Of a stretch of DNA of 64,000 nt, positions 1-11,170 are shown piece by piece. Source of the stretch: Demequina maris (GTDB taxonomy: Bacteria > Actinomycetota > Actinomycetes > Actinomycetales > Demequinaceae). The stretch spans positions 62,001 to 126,000 of the forward strand of contig NZ_BBLX01000005.1 in NCBI RefSeq assembly GCF_000971155.1. The letters run 5' to 3'. The position numbers and the translations under genes are program-made. The stretch's first letter is position 1; the number at the start of each line of letters is the position of its first letter. The notes under the pieces were generated by a model. That model worked only from the letters and a program-made list of their open reading frames with translations, ran no database searches and was not told where the DNA came from.

Positions 1-1
1 C

Positions 2-127
2 GGCGGCCGTGTGAAGGACCTCCCCGGTGTCCGTTACAAGATCATCCGTGGCTCGCTCGACACCCAGGGTGTCAAGAACCGCAAGCAGGCTCGCAGCCGC
101 TACGGCGCGAAGATGGAGAAGAAGTAA
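2..127 (+). CDS. rpsL: 30S ribosomal protein S12, C-terminal part
   Basis: Only the last 41 residues are in the window; the gene begins upstream. The tail [17 protein letters not shown] followed by a lysine-rich end is the conserved S12 C-terminus, which lies at the decoding centre of the small subunit. Its TAA shares one base with the ATG of rpsG, so the two are translationally coupled at the head of the str operon. The streptomycin-resistance residues of S12 mostly lie before the window edge and cannot be judged. Confidence 0.96.
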   Translation, partial: GGRVKDLPGVRYKIIRGSLDTQGVKNRKQARSRYGAKMEKK

Positions 128-597
128 TGCCTCGCAAGGGACCGGCCCCCAAGCGGCCGATCATCAACGACCCCGTCTACGGCGCGCCGGTCGTCACGCA
201 GCTCATCAACAAGGTCCTCCTCGACGGCAAGAAGTCGACGGCCGAGGCCATCGTGTACGGCGCGCTCGAGGGCGTCCGTGAGAAGTCGGGTCAGGACCCG
301 GTCGTCGTGCTCAAGCGCGCGCTGGACAACATCCGCCCGGCCCTCGAGGTCCGCAGCCGCCGCGTCGGTGGCGCGACCTACCAGGTCCCCGTCGACGTGC
401 GCCCCGTGCGTCAGACCACGCTCGGCCTGCGCTGGCTGGTCGACTTCTCGCGCCAGCGTCGCGAGAAGACCATGACCGAGCGCCTCATGAACGAGATCCT
501 CGACGCGTCCAACGGCCTCGGCGCCGCGGTCAAGCGCCGCGAGGACATGCACAAGATGGCCGAGTCGAACAAGGCCTTCGCGCACTACCGCTGGTAG
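127..597 (+). CDS. rpsG: 30S ribosomal protein S7
   Basis: 156 residues, the standard S7 length. S7 binds the 3' major domain of 16S rRNA, nucleates assembly of the 30S head and contacts E-site tRNA. The opening [10 protein letters not shown] and the stretch [13 protein letters not shown] near residue 80 are typical of the family. The start ATG overlaps the rpsL stop codon by one base. It is followed after 40 bases by fusA, the usual str operon order. In other bacteria S7 represses its own operon; no such element was identified here. Confidence 0.98.
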   Translation: MPRKGPAPKRPIINDPVYGAPVVTQLINKVLLDGKKSTAEAIVYGALEGVREKSGQDPVVVLKRALDNIRPALEVRSRRVGGATYQVPVDVRPVRQTTLGLRWLVDFSRQRREKTMTERLMNEILDASNGLGAAVKRREDMHKMAESNKAFAHYRW

Positions 598-637
598 TCG
601 CAGGCCCCTCTCGACGGAAACTCAAGGAGATCCTCAC

Positions 638-2752
638 GTGGCACAGGACGTGCTCACGGACCTGAAGAAGGTCCGCAACATCGGCATCATGGCTCACATC
701 GATGCCGGCAAGACGACCACCACCGAGCGCATCCTGTTCTACACGGGTGTCAACTACAAGATCGGTGAGACCCACGACGGCGCGTCGACGACCGACTGGA
801 TGGAGCAGGAGCAGGAGCGCGGCATCACCATCACCTCCGCCGCGGTGACCTGCTTCTGGAACGACAACCAGATCAACATCATCGACACCCCGGGTCACGT
901 CGACTTCACCGTCGAGGTGGAGCGCTCGCTCCGCGTGCTCGACGGCGCGGTCGCGGTGTTCGACGGCAAGGAGGGCGTGGAGCCCCAGTCGGAGACCGTG
1001 TGGCGCCAGGCGGACAAGTACGACGTCCCGCGCATCTGCTTCGTCAACAAGATGGACAAGCTCGGTGCGGACTTCTACTTCACCGTCGACACCATCAAGT
1101 CGCGCCTCGGTGCGAAGCCGCTCGTCATCCAGCTGCCCATCGGCGCGGAGAACGACTTCCTGGGCGTCATCGACCTGGTGCAGATGAAGGCCCTCGTGTG
1201 GCCCGGCGACGCCAAGGGCGACGTGACCATGGGCGCCAAGTACGAGATCGAGGAGATCCCCGCGGACCTGGCCGACAAGGCCGAGGAGTACCGCGCGGAG
1301 CTGCTCGAGACCGTCGCGGAGTCCGACGAGACGCTGCTCGAGAAGTACCTCGGCGGCGAGGACCTCACCGTCGACGAGATCAAGGCCGCCATCCGCAAGA
1401 TGACGATCAACTCGGAGCTCTACCCGGTGCTCTGCGGCTCGGCGTTCAAGAACCGCGGCGTGCAGCCCATGCTCGACGCGGTCGTGGACTACCTCCCGGG
1501 CCCGCTCGACGTCCCCGCCATCCAGGGCCACGACGTCCGTGACGAGGAGAAGATCGTGGAGCGTCACGCCGACGCCGACGAGCCCTTCTCGGCCCTCGCG
1601 TTCAAGGTCGTCGCGCACCCGTTCTTCGGTCGCCTCACCTACATCCGCGTGTACTCGGGCAAGCTCGAGTCGGGTGCGCAGATCATCAACTCGACCAAGG
1701 GCAAGAAGGAGCGCATCGGGAAGATCTTCCAGATGCACGCCAACAAGGAGAACCCGGTCGACGGCGTGACCGCGGGCCACATCTACGCGGTGATCGGCCT
1801 CAAGGACACCACCACCGGTGACACCCTGTGCGACTCGAACGACCAGGTCGTCCTCGAGTCGATGACCTTCCCCGAGCCCGTGATCCACGTGGCGGTCGAG
1901 CCCAAGACCAAGGGCGACCAGGAGAAGATGTCGGTCGCGATCCAGAAGCTCGCCGAGGAGGACCCGACCTTCCGCGTCCGCCTCGACGAGGAGACCGGCC
2001 AGACCGTCATCTCGGGCATGGGCGAGCTGCACCTCGACATCATCATCGACCGCATGCGTCGTGAGTTCAAGGTCGACGCCAACGTGGGCAAGCCGCAGGT
2101 CGCGTACCGCGAGACCATCCGTGGCAAGGTCGAGAAGTACGACTACACCCACAAGAAGCAGACGGGTGGCTCGGGCCAGTTCGCGAAGGTCCAGATCACG
2201 ATCGAGCCGCTCGACGCCGACTCCGAGGTCATGTACGAGTTCGACAACGCCGTGACCGGTGGTCGCGTGCCGCGCGAGTACATCCCGTCGGTCGACGCCG
2301 GTATCCAGGACGCCATGAACGTGGGCATCCTCGCCGGCTTCTCCATGGTCGGCGTCAAGGCGACCCTGGTCGACGGCGCCTACCACGACGTCGACTCGTC
2401 GGAGATGGCGTTCAAGATCGCCGGCTCGATGGCCTTCAAGGAGGCCGCGCGCAAGGCCAACCCGGTCCTGCTCGAGCCCGTGATGGCCGTCGAGGTCCGT
2501 ACGCCCGAGGACTACATGGGCGACGTCATCGGCGACCTCAACTCCCGCCGTGGCCAGATCCGTGAGATGTCCGACGCCGCCGGCGTCAAGGTCATCAACG
2601 CTCTGGTCCCGCTGTCGGAGATGTTCGGCTACGTCGGCGACCTGCGTTCCAAGACGCAGGGCCGCGCGGTGTACTCGATGACCTTCGACAGCTACGCCGA
2701 GGTTCCTCGCAACGTTGCCGAGGAGATCATCGCAAAGACCCGGGGCGAGTAG
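638..2752 (+). CDS. fusA: elongation factor G
   Basis: 704 residues, full length. EF-G is the GTPase that drives translocation and, with ribosome recycling factor, splits post-termination ribosomes. The P-loop AHIDAGKT is at residues 19-26, followed by switch [10 protein letters not shown] and the guanine motif NKMD. The later domains end in the usual [10 protein letters not shown] region. The start is GTG at 638, preceded by an AAGGAG ribosome-binding site at 623-628. It sits between rpsG and tuf in the str operon. Codons are strongly biased to C- or G-ending forms, as expected for a highly expressed gene. Confidence 0.98.
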   Translation: MAQDVLTDLKKVRNIGIMAHIDAGKTTTTERILFYTGVNYKIGETHDGASTTDWMEQEQERGITITSAAVTCFWNDNQINIIDTPGHVDFTVEVERSLRVLDGAVAVFDGKEGVEPQSETVWRQADKYDVPRICFVNKMDKLGADFYFTVDTIKSRLGAKPLVIQLPIGAENDFLGVIDLVQMKALVWPGDAKGDVTMGAKYEIEEIPADLADKAEEYRAELLETVAESDETLLEKYLGGEDLTVDEIKAAIRKMTINSELYPVLCGSAFKNRGVQPMLDAVVDYLPGPLDVPAIQGHDVRDEEKIVERHADADEPFSALAFKVVAHPFFGRLTYIRVYSGKLESGAQIINSTKGKKERIGKIFQMHANKENPVDGVTAGHIYAVIGLKDTTTGDTLCDSNDQVVLESMTFPEPVIHVAVEPKTKGDQEKMSVAIQKLAEEDPTFRVRLDEETGQTVISGMGELHLDIIIDRMRREFKVDANVGKPQVAYRETIRGKVEKYDYTHKKQTGGSGQFAKVQITIEPLDADSEVMYEFDNAVTGGRVPREYIPSVDAGIQDAMNVGILAGFSMVGVKATLVDGAYHDVDSSEMAFKIAGSMAFKEAARKANPVLLEPVMAVEVRTPEDYMGDVIGDLNSRRGQIREMSDAAGVKVINALVPLSEMFGYVGDLRSKTQGRAVYSMTFDSYAEVPRNVAEEIIAKTRGE

Positions 2753-2872
2753 TCCCACCGGTTGAAAATCAGGAACAATAACGACCAGTAGGGATACGCC
2801 CCACGATGGCAGCGGCCATCGGCAGTCGGATCCTCTACCCGAGTCTCACAACCCAATCAGGAGGAAGCCACC

Positions 2873-4063
2873 ATGGCTAAGGCCAAGTTCGAGCGGTCCA
2901 AGCCGCACGTGAACGTCGGCACCATCGGTCACGTCGACCACGGTAAGACGACGCTGACCGCTGCGATCTCGAAGGTGCTGCACGACAAGTACCCCGAGCT
3001 CAACCCGTTCACGCCGTTCGAGGACATCGACAAGGCTCCCGAGGAGCGCGAGCGCGGTATCACGATCAACATCGCGCACATCGAGTACCAGACCGAGAAG
3101 CGCCACTACGCGCACGTCGACGCCCCGGGTCACGCTGACTACATCAAGAACATGATCACCGGTGCGGCCCAGATGGACGGCGCGATCCTCGTGGTCGCGG
3201 CGACCGACGGTCCGATGGCCCAGACCCGTGAGCACGTCCTGCTCGCGCGCCAGGTGGGTGTCCCCTACCTGCTCGTCGCGCTGAACAAGTCGGACATGGT
3301 CGACGACGAGGAGATCCTCGAGCTCGTCGAGGTCGAGGTGCGCGAGCTCCTCTCCTCGCAGGGCTTCGACGGCGACAACGCCCCGGTCATCCGCGTCTCG
3401 GCGCTCAAGGCGCTCGAGGGCGACCCGGAGTGGGTCAAGTCGGTCCAGGACCTCATGGACGCCGTGGACGAGAACGTCCCGGAGCCGGTCCGCGACATGG
3501 ACAAGCCCTTCCTCATGCCGATCGAGGACGTCTTCACGATCACCGGTCGTGGCACCGTCGTCACCGGCAAGGTGGAGCGCGGCAAGCTCAAGATCAACTC
3601 GGAGGTCGAGATCCTCGGCATCCGCGAGCCGCAGAAGACCACCGTCACCGGCATCGAGATGTTCCACAAGCAGATGGACGAGGCGTGGGCCGGCGAGAAC
3701 TGCGGTCTGCTGCTCCGCGGCACCAAGCGCGAGGACGTCGAGCGCGGCCAGGTCGTGGTCGCCCCCGGCACCACCACGCCGCACACCCAGTTCGAGGGCA
3801 AGGTCTACATCCTCAACAAGGATGAGGGTGGCCGCCACAACCCCTTCTACACGAACTACCGCCCGCAGTTCTACATCCGCACCACGGATGTGACCGGCGT
3901 CATCTCGCTGCCCGAGGGCACCGAGATGGTCATGCCGGGTGACACCACCGAGATGTCGGTCGAGCTCATCCAGCCGATCGCCCTCGAGGAGGGTCAGGGC
4001 TTCGCGATCCGCGAGGGTGGCCGTACCGTCGGTTCCGGCACCGTCACCAAGATCATCAAGTAG
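2873..4063 (+). CDS. tuf: elongation factor Tu
   Basis: 396 residues. EF-Tu delivers aminoacyl-tRNA to the ribosomal A site in a GTP-dependent way. GHVDHGKT is at residues 19-26, with DAPGHADY and NKSDM following, then the two beta-barrel domains. A good AGGAGG site lies 10 bases before the ATG. The 120-base gap after fusA is unusually AT-containing for this genome and may hold an extra promoter, but no clean pair of promoter boxes was found there. The gene closes the str operon, with a strong terminator directly after it. Confidence 0.98.
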   Translation: MAKAKFERSKPHVNVGTIGHVDHGKTTLTAAISKVLHDKYPELNPFTPFEDIDKAPEERERGITINIAHIEYQTEKRHYAHVDAPGHADYIKNMITGAAQMDGAILVVAATDGPMAQTREHVLLARQVGVPYLLVALNKSDMVDDEEILELVEVEVRELLSSQGFDGDNAPVIRVSALKALEGDPEWVKSVQDLMDAVDENVPEPVRDMDKPFLMPIEDVFTITGRGTVVTGKVERGKLKINSEVEILGIREPQKTTVTGIEMFHKQMDEAWAGENCGLLLRGTKREDVERGQVVVAPGTTTPHTQFEGKVYILNKDEGGRHNPFYTNYRPQFYIRTTDVTGVISLPEGTEMVMPGDTTEMSVELIQPIALEEGQGFAIREGGRTVGSGTVTKIIK

Positions 4064-4074
4064 TCCCCACGCGA

Positions 4075-4106
4075 CGCGGGGCTCGGCCTTCGGGCCGGGC
4101 CCCGCG
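4075..4106 (+). terminator. terminator of the str operon
   Basis: A 14-bp stem (4075-4088 with 4093-4106, one G-U pair) closed by a TTCG tetraloop, starting 12 bases after the tuf stop. The UUCG loop on a C-G closing pair is exceptionally stable. There is no clear T-run, as is common for actinobacterial terminators. Confidence 0.85.
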
Positions 4107-4135
4107 TCCGCGCGTGCCTCCGGCTGGCGCAGCCG

Positions 4136-4170
4136 TCCGGAATATGGCACAATATTCAGGTTGCCTATCG
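4136..4170 (+). promoter_or_regulatory. AT-rich patch, presumed S10 operon promoter region
   Basis: After the tuf terminator, 4140-4168 is the only AT-rich stretch before rpsJ (AATATGGCACAATATTC). It is the natural place for the S10 promoter. I could not assign a convincing -35/-10 pair. The remaining 130 bases up to rpsJ may be an untranslated leader. Confidence 0.35.
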
Positions 4171-4303
4171 CGGGCAGCCGCACCTTCACCCACGGCCCGA
4201 CAGAAATGTCCAGGCGCACGTGTGTCGCAGATGAGCGACACGCCCGAGCGCGGGGGTCGGGGTGATGACCATAGTTGTAACGAGAGATAAGGCAGACCAC
4301 GCC

Positions 4304-4612
4304 ATGGCGGGACAGAAGATCCGCATTCGGCTGAAGAGCTACGACCACGAGGTCATCGACTCTTCGGCCCGCAAGATCGTCGAGACGGTCACGCGCGCCG
4401 GTGCGTCGGTGGTGGGCCCCGTGCCGCTGCCGACCGAGAAGAACGTGTTCTGTGTGATCCGTTCGCCCCACAAGTACAAGGACTCCCGCGAGCACTTCGA
4501 GATGCGCACGCACAAGCGCCTCATCGACATCGTGGACCCGACGCCGAAGGCCGTCGACTCGCTCATGCGTCTCGACCTGCCCGCCGACGTCAACATCGAG
4601 ATCAAGCTCTAA
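4304..4612 (+). CDS. rpsJ: 30S ribosomal protein S10
   Basis: 102 residues from ATG 4304, beginning [15 protein letters not shown], the family's usual start. A longer in-frame ATG at 4265 would add 13 residues not found in S10 and is rejected. S10 sits in the 30S head and, as NusE, is part of the antitermination complex with NusB. It is the first gene of the S10 operon, 38 bases before rplC. Confidence 0.97.
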   Translation: MAGQKIRIRLKSYDHEVIDSSARKIVETVTRAGASVVGPVPLPTEKNVFCVIRSPHKYKDSREHFEMRTHKRLIDIVDPTPKAVDSLMRLDLPADVNIEIKL

Positions 4613-4650
4613 CGAGCAATCAGTACAGAGAAGTTAGGACTTCCCGAATC

Positions 4651-5313
4651 ATGACTACGACTTCCAATGCCCAGCGCGCGGTCACCGCGCTGCTCGGTAC
4701 GAAGCTGGGCATGACGCAGGTGTGGGACGCCGAGGGCCGCGTTGTGCCCGTCACGGTGATCCAGGTCGACACCAACGTCATCACCCAGGTGCGGGACGCC
4801 GAGCGCGACGGCTACGAGGCTGTCCAGCTCGCCTTCGGCGCCGTCGACCCGCGCCGCGTCACCAACCCGCTCAAGGGCCACTTCGAGGCCGCCGGCGTCA
4901 CGCCGCGCCGCCACGTCGCCGAGGTCCGTACCTCGAACGCGTCCGAGTACGCGCTCGGCCAGGAGATCACCGCCGAGGTGTTCGAGGCCGGCCAGCTCGT
5001 CGACGTGACGGGCACCACCAAGGGCAAGGGCACCGCCGGTGTCATGAAGCGCCACGGCTTCTCCGGCGTGGGCGCCTCGCACGGTGCGCACCGCAACCAC
5101 CGCAAGCCGGGCTCCATCGGTGGCGCGTCGACGCCTTCGCGCGTCTTCCGCGGCCTCAAGATGGCCGGCCGCATGGGCAACGCCCGCAAGACCGTCCAGA
5201 ACCTGCGCGTCCACTCGGTGGACGCCGCGAAGGGTCTCGTGCTCGTCAAGGGCGCGGTTCCCGGCAACAAGGGCGGCGTCGTTCTCATCCGCTCCGCCGT
5301 GAAGGGCGCGTGA
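4651..5313 (+). CDS. rplC: 50S ribosomal protein L3
   Basis: 220 residues. The N-terminal [12 protein letters not shown] and central [17 protein letters not shown] are L3 signatures. L3 binds early to 23S rRNA and its long loop reaches the peptidyl-transferase centre. The glutamine methylated in some species lies in the loop after [10 protein letters not shown], but modification cannot be judged. The stop is six bases before rplD. Confidence 0.98.
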   Translation: MTTTSNAQRAVTALLGTKLGMTQVWDAEGRVVPVTVIQVDTNVITQVRDAERDGYEAVQLAFGAVDPRRVTNPLKGHFEAAGVTPRRHVAEVRTSNASEYALGQEITAEVFEAGQLVDVTGTTKGKGTAGVMKRHGFSGVGASHGAHRNHRKPGSIGGASTPSRVFRGLKMAGRMGNARKTVQNLRVHSVDAAKGLVLVKGAVPGNKGGVVLIRSAVKGA

Positions 5314-5318
5314 TCACC

Positions 5319-5966
5319 ATGGCTAACTCCAAGACCGTCGAGCTGCCCGCAGAGATCTTCGACGTCGACACCAACGTGCCGCTCATCCACCAGGTGGTCG
5401 TGGCGCAGCTGGCTGCCGCTCGTCAGGGCACGCACGCCACCAAGACCCGCGGCGAGGTCCGCGGTGGTGGCCGCAAGCCGTACAAGCAGAAGGGCACCGG
5501 TCGCGCCCGCCAGGGTTCGACCCGCGCGCCGCAGTTCGCCGGCGGTGGCACCGTCCACGGCCCGCAGCCGCGCGACTACTCGCAGCGCACCCCCAAGAAG
5601 ATGAAGGTCGCCGCCCTCCGCGGTGCCCTCTCGGACCGCGCTCGCGCCGGCCGCGTGCACGTCGTCGACGGCCTCGTGTCCGGCGACGCCCCCTCGACCA
5701 AGGCCGCCCTCGAGGCGCTGACCGCCCTCACCTCGGGCCGCAGCGCGCTCGTCGTCACGGACCGCACCGACGAGCTCACCTGGCTCTCGCTGCGCAACGC
5801 TGCCGACGTGCACCTCATCGCGGTCGACCAGCTCAACACCTACGACGTGCTCGTGAACGACGACACGGTCTTCACGCGCGCCGCGCTCGACGCGTTCGTC
5901 GCGGGCCCTGCCACCGGCAAGTCCGTGAAGGCCGTCGCGTCGGAGTCCGAGGCGGAGGAGAAGTAA
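5319..5966 (+). CDS. rplD: 50S ribosomal protein L4
   Basis: 215 residues from ATG 5319 ([16 protein letters not shown]). The longer open frame upstream is inside rplC and is not real. The arginine/glycine-rich loop [20 protein letters not shown] near residues 50-70 is the extended arm that lines the peptide exit tunnel, where macrolide-resistance changes map. In E. coli L4 controls its operon by attenuation; no equivalent was recognised here. It overlaps nothing and is followed after one base by rplW. Confidence 0.97.
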   Translation: MANSKTVELPAEIFDVDTNVPLIHQVVVAQLAAARQGTHATKTRGEVRGGGRKPYKQKGTGRARQGSTRAPQFAGGGTVHGPQPRDYSQRTPKKMKVAALRGALSDRARAGRVHVVDGLVSGDAPSTKAALEALTALTSGRSALVVTDRTDELTWLSLRNAADVHLIAVDQLNTYDVLVNDDTVFTRAALDAFVAGPATGKSVKAVASESEAEEK

Positions 5967-5967
5967 C

Positions 5968-6273
5968 GTGACCACGCTGAACAAGGACCCCCGCGACATC
6001 ATCGTCCGCCCGATCGTCTCCGAGAAGACGTACGGCCTCATGGACGAGGGCAAGTACACCTTCGAGGTGGACCCCCGCTCGAACAAGACCGAGATCAAGA
6101 TCGCCATCGAGCAGATCTTCGGTGTCAAGGTCGCGTCCGTGAACACCATCAACCGCAAGGGCAAGACGCGCCGCACCCGCTTCGGCCTGGGCAAGCGCAA
6201 GGACGTCAAGCGCGCGATCGTCACCATCGCCGGCGACGCGGGCATCGACATCTTCAGCGGCCAGGCCGGCTAG
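5968..6273 (+). CDS. rplW: 50S ribosomal protein L23
   Basis: 101 residues starting at GTG 5968, one base after the rplD stop. L23 lies at the tunnel exit and is the docking site for trigger factor and signal recognition particle. [17 protein letters not shown] at the start and the loop [14 protein letters not shown] are characteristic. Tight spacing to rplD implies coupled translation. Confidence 0.97.
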   Translation: MTTLNKDPRDIIVRPIVSEKTYGLMDEGKYTFEVDPRSNKTEIKIAIEQIFGVKVASVNTINRKGKTRRTRFGLGKRKDVKRAIVTIAGDAGIDIFSGQAG

Positions 6274-6291
6274 AAGGACAGGTAAGCACTC

Positions 6292-7131
6292 ATGGCTATT
6301 CGCAAGTACAAGCCGACGACGCCGGGCCGCCGTGGCTCGTCCGTCGCCGACTTCGTCGAGGTCACCCGTTCGGAGCCCGAGAAGTCGCTCGTCCGCCCGC
6401 TGCACAAGAAGGGCGGCCGTAACAACACCGGTCGCATCACCACCCGTCACCAGGGTGGCGGTCACAAGCGCGCCTACCGCGTGATCGACTTCCGTCGTCA
6501 CGACAAGGACGGCGTGCCCGCGACCGTCGCGCACATCGAGTACGACCCCAACCGCACCGCCCGCATCGCGCTCCTGCACTACGCGGACGGCGAGAAGCGC
6601 TACATCATCGCCCCCGAGAAGCTCGGTCAGGGCGACCGTGTGGAGGCCGGCGCCGGCGCTGACATCAAGCCCGGCAACAACCTCCCGCTGCGCAACATCC
6701 CCGTCGGTACGGTCATCCACGCCATCGAGCTCAAGCCCGGTGGCGGCGCCAAGATCGCGCGCTCGGCCGGTGCCTCGGTCCAGCTCGTGGCGAAGGATGG
6801 CCCGTACGCGCAGCTGCGCATGCCGTCCGGCGAGATCCGCAACGTCGACGCGCGCTGCCGCGCGACCGTCGGCGAGGTGGGCAACGCCGAGCAGTCGAAC
6901 ATCAACTGGGGCAAGGCCGGCCGTATGCGCTGGAAGGGCAAGCGCCCGACCGTCCGCGGTGTCGTCATGAACCCGGTGGACCACCCGCACGGTGGTGGTG
7001 AGGGCAAGACCTCCGGTGGTCGCCACCCGGTCTCGCCGTGGGGCAAGCCCGAGGGCCGTACCCGCAAGCCCAACAAGGAAAGCGACAAGCTCATCGTGCG
7101 TCGCCGCAAGACCGGCAAGAACAAGCGATAA
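6292..7131 (+). CDS. rplB: 50S ribosomal protein L2
   Basis: 279 residues. L2 is needed for subunit association and peptidyl-transferase function. [18 protein letters not shown] in the first quarter and the near-invariant [17 protein letters not shown] near the C-terminus, including the key histidine, are intact. A purine-rich site (GGACAGG) lies upstream of ATG 6292. Confidence 0.98.
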   Translation: MAIRKYKPTTPGRRGSSVADFVEVTRSEPEKSLVRPLHKKGGRNNTGRITTRHQGGGHKRAYRVIDFRRHDKDGVPATVAHIEYDPNRTARIALLHYADGEKRYIIAPEKLGQGDRVEAGAGADIKPGNNLPLRNIPVGTVIHAIELKPGGGAKIARSAGASVQLVAKDGPYAQLRMPSGEIRNVDARCRATVGEVGNAEQSNINWGKAGRMRWKGKRPTVRGVVMNPVDHPHGGGEGKTSGGRHPVSPWGKPEGRTRKPNKESDKLIVRRRKTGKNKR

Positions 7132-7143
7132 GGGAGCCTGGAC

Positions 7144-7422
7144 ATGCCTCGTAGCCTCAAGAAGGGCCCCTTCGTCGACGACCACCTTCAGAAGAAGGTG
7201 GACGCCCAGAACGATGCGGGTACCAAGAACGTCATCAAGACCTGGTCGCGTCGTTCGGTCATCACGCCGGACTTCCTGGGTCACACCTTTGCCGTGCACG
7301 ACGGCCGCAAGCACGTCCCGGTGTTCGTCACCGAGTCGATGGTCGGCCACAAGCTGGGCGAGTTCGCCCCCACGCGCACGTTCAAGGGCCACGTCAAGGA
7401 CGACCGCAAGGGCCGCCGCTAA
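7144..7422 (+). CDS. rpsS: 30S ribosomal protein S19
   Basis: 92 residues, normal length. [14 protein letters not shown] at the start and [18 protein letters not shown] in the middle define S19. It binds 16S rRNA in the 30S head with S13 and contacts A-site tRNA. Start ATG 7144 follows GGGAGCC twelve bases after rplB. Confidence 0.98.
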   Translation: MPRSLKKGPFVDDHLQKKVDAQNDAGTKNVIKTWSRRSVITPDFLGHTFAVHDGRKHVPVFVTESMVGHKLGEFAPTRTFKGHVKDDRKGRR

Positions 7423-7453
7423 GGCGCCCGAGCGAAGTAAGAGGAGTTAGAAC

Positions 7454-7813
7454 ATGGAAGCCAAGGCGCAGACGCGGTACATCCGCGTGACCGCCCAGAA
7501 GGCTCGCCGCGTCGTGAACCTGGTCCGTGGTCAGAACGCCGTGGAGGCCTCGGCCTCGCTGAAGTTCCAGCCGCAGGCCGTCGCGACCGATGTGCGCAAG
7601 CTCATCGACTCGGCGATCGCCAACGCGCGTGTGAAGGCCGACCAGGCCGGCGAGCGCTTCGACGAGCGTGAGCTCGTCATCAAGGAGATCTACGTGGACG
7701 AGGGTCCGACCATGAAGCGCATCCAGCCGCGCGCTCAGGGTCGTGCCAACCGCATCCTCAAGCGCTCCTGCCACATCACCGTCACCGTCGCGACCCCGGT
7801 CGCTGCCAAGTAA
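7454..7813 (+). CDS. rplV: 50S ribosomal protein L22
   Basis: 119 residues. L22 extends a beta-hairpin into the exit tunnel; the hairpin is visible as [20 protein letters not shown] near residues 80-100. Loop changes there give macrolide resistance in other species, and this copy looks ordinary. A GAGGAG site precedes ATG 7454. The gap to rpsC is eleven bases. Confidence 0.98.
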   Translation: MEAKAQTRYIRVTAQKARRVVNLVRGQNAVEASASLKFQPQAVATDVRKLIDSAIANARVKADQAGERFDERELVIKEIYVDEGPTMKRIQPRAQGRANRILKRSCHITVTVATPVAAK

Positions 7814-7824
7814 GGGGCCAAGTA

Positions 7825-8640
7825 ATGGGACAGAAGGTCAACCCCCACGGCTACCGCCTGGGCATCACGACCGACCACCGTTCGCGCTGGTTCGCCGACT
7901 CGACCAAGAAGGGCGAGCGGTACCGCGACTACGTGAACGAGGACGTCAAGATCCGCAAGATGATGTCGGAGGGCCTCGAGCGCGCCGGCGTGTCGAAGGT
8001 CGAGATCGAGCGCACCCGTGAGCGCGTTCGCGTCGACCTGCACACCGCGCGTCCGGGCATCGTCATCGGCCGCCGCGGCGCCGAGGCCGACAAGCTTCGC
8101 GCCAACCTCGAGAAGCTGACGGGCAAGCAGGTCCAGCTCAACATCCTCGAGGTCAAGAACGCCGAGATCGACGCCCAGCTCGTCGCGCAGGGCATCGCGG
8201 AGCAGCTCGCCTCGCGCGTGTCGTTCCGTCGCGCCATGCGCAAGGGCATCCAGTCCGCGCTCCGCGCCGGTGCCAAGGGCATCCGCGTGCAGTGCTCGGG
8301 CCGTCTCGGCGGCGCCGAGATGTCGCGCTCGGAGTTCTACCGCGAGGGCCGCGTGCCGCTGCACACCCTCCGCGCGAACATCGACTACGGCTTCTTCGAG
8401 GCCCGCACGACCTTCGGCCAGATCGGCGTGAAGGTGTGGATCTACAAGGGCGACATGACGGAGAAGGAGTGGGCCGCCGAGCAGGCGAAGGCCCCCCGTC
8501 CCCAGCGTGGCCGTGGTGGCCGCGGCGACCGCGGTGACCGTGGTCCGCGTCGTGACTCCGCCCCCCGCCAGTCCGAGGCCCCCGCGGCCGAGGCCCCCGC
8601 TGCCGAGGCCCCCGCGGCCGAGGCCGGTAAGGAGAGCTGA
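7825..8640 (+). CDS. rpsC: 30S ribosomal protein S3 with low-complexity C-terminal tail
   Basis: 271 residues against about 220-230 for the core family. Residues 1-215 hold the KH domain ([13 protein letters not shown]) and the S3 C-terminal domain. They form part of the mRNA entry pore with helicase activity. From about residue 220 a tail follows: first arginine/glycine/aspartate repeats ([11 protein letters not shown]), then three EAPAA units. The tail is in frame and GC-rich like the rest, so it is a real extension and not a frameshift. Similar tails are common in actinobacterial S3. Confidence 0.97.
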   Translation: MGQKVNPHGYRLGITTDHRSRWFADSTKKGERYRDYVNEDVKIRKMMSEGLERAGVSKVEIERTRERVRVDLHTARPGIVIGRRGAEADKLRANLEKLTGKQVQLNILEVKNAEIDAQLVAQGIAEQLASRVSFRRAMRKGIQSALRAGAKGIRVQCSGRLGGAEMSRSEFYREGRVPLHTLRANIDYGFFEARTTFGQIGVKVWIYKGDMTEKEWAAEQAKAPRPQRGRGGRGDRGDRGPRRDSAPRQSEAPAAEAPAAEAPAAEAGKES

Positions 8641-8642
8641 CC

Positions 8643-9062
8643 ATGCTTATCCCCCGTCGAGTGAAGCACCGCAAGCAGCACCACCCGAAGCGTTCGGGCG
8701 CCGCGACCGGTGGCACGACCATCGCCTTCGGTGACTTCGGCATCCAGGCTCTCGAGCCCGCCTACGTCACCAACCGCCAGATCGAGGCGGCCCGTATCGC
8801 GATGACCCGCCACATCAAGCGTGGCGGAAAGGTCTGGATCAACATCTACCCGGACCGTCCCCTGACCAAGAAGCCCGCCGAGGTCCGCATGGGCTCCGGT
8901 AAGGGCTCGCCCGAGTGGTGGGTCGCCAACGTCAAGCCGGGTCGCGTGATGTTCGAGCTCGCCGGCGTGCCGGAGGAGCTCGCTCGCGAGGCCATGCGCC
9001 GCGCGCAGCACAAGCTGCCCATGAAGACCCGTTTCGTTTCCCGTGAGGGTGGTGACATCTAA
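8643..9062 (+). CDS. rplP: 50S ribosomal protein L16
   Basis: 139 residues. L16 organises the A-site region of the 50S subunit. [15 protein letters not shown] and [20 protein letters not shown] are diagnostic. It starts two bases after rpsC ends. Its TAA overlaps the ATG of rpmC by one base (TAATG), so the two are coupled. Confidence 0.98.
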   Translation: MLIPRRVKHRKQHHPKRSGAATGGTTIAFGDFGIQALEPAYVTNRQIEAARIAMTRHIKRGGKVWINIYPDRPLTKKPAEVRMGSGKGSPEWWVANVKPGRVMFELAGVPEELAREAMRRAQHKLPMKTRFVSREGGDI

Positions 9063-9301
9063 TGGCCATCGGTACCAAGGACCTCATGCCGTCCGAGCTG
9101 GACGCCATGGAGAACGAGCGCCTCGTCGAGGAGCTGAAGAAGGCCAAGGAGGAGCTGTTCAACCTGCGCTTCCAGTCGGCCACCGGTCAGCTCGAGAACC
9201 ACGGTCGTCTCAAGGCCGTCAAGCGCGACATCGCTCGCATCTACACGATCCTGCGTGAGCGTGAGCTCGGGATCCGCACCGCGCCCTCCGCGAAGGCTTA
9301 A
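9062..9301 (+). CDS. rpmC: 50S ribosomal protein L29
   Basis: 79 residues. L29 borders the exit tunnel beside L23. The helical hairpin is evident from [18 protein letters not shown] and [18 protein letters not shown]. The ATG shares a base with the rplP stop. Confidence 0.97.
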   Translation: MAIGTKDLMPSELDAMENERLVEELKKAKEELFNLRFQSATGQLENHGRLKAVKRDIARIYTILRERELGIRTAPSAKA

Positions 9302-9310
9302 GGAACAGAT

Positions 9311-9598
9311 ATGTCGACCAAGAAGCACACGACGGCGACCGAGGAGCACCGCGCCTACCGCAAGACGCGCCGCGGCTACGTCACGTCGGACAAGATGGAC
9401 AAGACCATCACCGTGGAGATCGAGGACCGCGTCAAGCACCCGCTCTACGGCAAGGTCATGCGCCGCACCAGCAAGATCAAGGCCCACGACGAGGCCAACA
9501 CCGCCGGCATCGGCGACCTCGTCGTCGTGATGGAGACCCGCCCGCTTTCCGCTTCCAAGCGGTGGCGCCTGGTCGAGATCGTCGAGAAGGCCAAGTAA
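9311..9598 (+). CDS. rpsQ: 30S ribosomal protein S17
   Basis: 95 residues. S17 is a primary 16S rRNA binder in the 30S body. [19 protein letters not shown] and [19 protein letters not shown] match the OB-fold family. The N-terminus is about ten residues longer than in E. coli, which is common in actinobacteria. A 58-base gap separates it from rplN. Confidence 0.97.
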   Translation: MSTKKHTTATEEHRAYRKTRRGYVTSDKMDKTITVEIEDRVKHPLYGKVMRRTSKIKAHDEANTAGIGDLVVVMETRPLSASKRWRLVEIVEKAK

Positions 9599-9656
9599 CT
9601 AGGTTCGACCAGGCTCGCTGAGGAATCGGCGAGAACCAGACGACAGGAGACAAGAC

Positions 9657-10028
9657 ATGATTCAGCAGGAGTCGCGACTTCGCGTCGCCGACAACACGGG
9701 TGCGAAGGAAGTCCTCTGCATCCGCGTGCTCGGTGGCTCGCACCGTCGCTACGCCGGCATCGGCGACATCATCGTCGCCACCGTCAAGGACGCGATCCCC
9801 GGCGGCAACGTCAAGAAGGGCGATGTCGTCAAGGCGGTCGTCGTGCGCACCACCAAGGAGCGCCGCCGTCCCGACGGTTCGTACATCCGTTTCGATGAGA
9901 ACGCTGCGGTGATCCTCAAGAACCTCGATGGTGACCCGCGTGGCACCCGCATCTTCGGCCCCGTGGGCCGCGAGCTGCGCGACAAGAAGTTCATGAAGAT
10001 CATCTCGCTGGCACCGGAGGTCATCTGA
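9657..10028 (+). CDS. rplN: 50S ribosomal protein L14
   Basis: 123 residues, normal. [23 protein letters not shown] at the start is a hallmark. L14 sits at the subunit interface, where RsfS and the 30S subunit contact the 50S. A GACAGGAG site lies before ATG 9657. The stop TGA overlaps the rplX start (TGATG). Confidence 0.98.
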   Translation: MIQQESRLRVADNTGAKEVLCIRVLGGSHRRYAGIGDIIVATVKDAIPGGNVKKGDVVKAVVVRTTKERRRPDGSYIRFDENAAVILKNLDGDPRGTRIFGPVGRELRDKKFMKIISLAPEVI

Positions 10029-10366
10029 TGGCGAAGATCAAGAAGGACGACCTCGTCGTCGTCATCGCCGGCCGTGACCGCGGTCAGCAGGGCCGCGTGC
10101 TGTCGGTCGACCCCGAGCGCGAGCGCGTGGTCGTCGAGGGCATCCAGCGTGTCACCAAGCACATCAAGCCGGGTACCCGCCGCGACAACGCCGAGGGTGG
10201 CCTCGTGACCGTCGAGGCCGCGATCCACATCTCGAACGTGATGCTCGTGGACCCGGAGACCAAGAAGGGCACCCGTGTGGGCTACCGCACGGAAGAGGTC
10301 GAGCGTGACGGCCGCAAGCGCACTGTGCGCGTGCGTGTCGCCAAGCGCTCGGGTAAGGACGTCTGA
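10028..10366 (+). CDS. rplX: 50S ribosomal protein L24
   Basis: 112 residues. L24 is an early 50S assembly initiator. The KOW motif [21 protein letters not shown] is at residues 4-24. It overlaps rplN at its start and rplE at its end through TGATG junctions, so the three are translated as a coupled unit. Confidence 0.97.
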   Translation: MAKIKKDDLVVVIAGRDRGQQGRVLSVDPERERVVVEGIQRVTKHIKPGTRRDNAEGGLVTVEAAIHISNVMLVDPETKKGTRVGYRTEEVERDGRKRTVRVRVAKRSGKDV

Positions 10367-10926
10367 TGGCCACCGCGACCACCGCTCCGCGCCTCAAGGA
10401 CAAGTACCGCAACGAGATCGTCGCGCAGCTCCGCGAGGAGTTCGACCACGCGAACGTGAACCAGGTCGGCGGCCTCGTGAAGGTCGTCGTCAACATGGGT
10501 GTCGGTGACGCGGCGAAGGACTCGAAGCTCATCGAGGGTGCCATCGCCGACCTCACCGCGATCACCGGCCAGAAGCCGCAGGTCACCAAGGCCCGCAAGT
10601 CCATCGCGCAGTTCAAGCTGCGTGAGGGCCAGCCGATCGGCGCGCACGTCACGCTGCGCGGCGACCGCATGTGGGAGTTCCTGGACCGCCTGATCTCGAT
10701 CGCGCTGCCCCGCATCCGCGACTTCCGCGGCCTCAGCCCCAAGCAGTTCGACGGCAACGGCAACTACACCTTCGGTCTCACCGAGCAGTCGATGTTCCAC
10801 GAGATCAACCAGGACAAGATCGACCGCGTGCGCGGCATGGACATCACCATCGTGACGTCCGCCACCACCGACGACGAGGGCCGCTCGCTGCTCAAGCAGC
10901 TGGGCTTCCCGTTCAAGGAGAAGTAG
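10366..10926 (+). CDS. rplE: 50S ribosomal protein L5
   Basis: 186 residues. L5 holds 5S rRNA with L18 and contacts P-site tRNA and S13. [36 protein letters not shown] and FNY-type segment [12 protein letters not shown] are family signatures. Start overlaps the rplX stop. Confidence 0.98.
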   Translation: MATATTAPRLKDKYRNEIVAQLREEFDHANVNQVGGLVKVVVNMGVGDAAKDSKLIEGAIADLTAITGQKPQVTKARKSIAQFKLREGQPIGAHVTLRGDRMWEFLDRLISIALPRIRDFRGLSPKQFDGNGNYTFGLTEQSMFHEINQDKIDRVRGMDITIVTSATTDDEGRSLLKQLGFPFKEK

Positions 10927-10929
10927 GAC

Positions 10930-11115
10930 ATGGCCAAGACTGCGCTGAAGAACAAGGCCGCCGGCAAGCAGAAGTTCGCCGTCCGCGCCTACACCCGGTG
11001 CCAGAAGTGCGGCCGTCCGCACTCCGTGTACCGCAAGTTCGGCCTCTGCCGCGTGTGCTTCCGTGAGATGGCTCACCGCGGTGAGCTGCCCGGTATCACC
11101 AAGAGCAGCTGGTAA
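10930..11115 (+). CDS. rpsZ: 30S ribosomal protein S14, zinc-binding type Z
   Basis: 61 residues, the short S14 form. The zinc ribbon is intact: CQKCG and, fifteen residues later, CRVC. Actinobacteria often keep a second, zinc-independent S14 elsewhere for zinc starvation; it is not in this window. The gene lies three bases after rplE. Confidence 0.97.
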   Translation: MAKTALKNKAAGKQKFAVRAYTRCQKCGRPHSVYRKFGLCRVCFREMAHRGELPGITKSSW

Positions 11116-11170
11116 ACCACTACGCCACAGGTCCCCTAGGGAAACCACGGCGAGGAAGAGTTCAAGACTC

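Noticed and set aside
530..2758. 742-residue open frame opposite fusA, and similar long antisense frames elsewhere
   Set aside because: In DNA this GC-rich, frames opposite strongly biased genes stay open by chance. The product is low-complexity (Asp/Leu/Val/Arg) and matches no family.
2762..2795. TTGAAA and TAGGGA before tuf as a tuf promoter
   Set aside because: Spacing is about 21 bases and the -10 match is poor.
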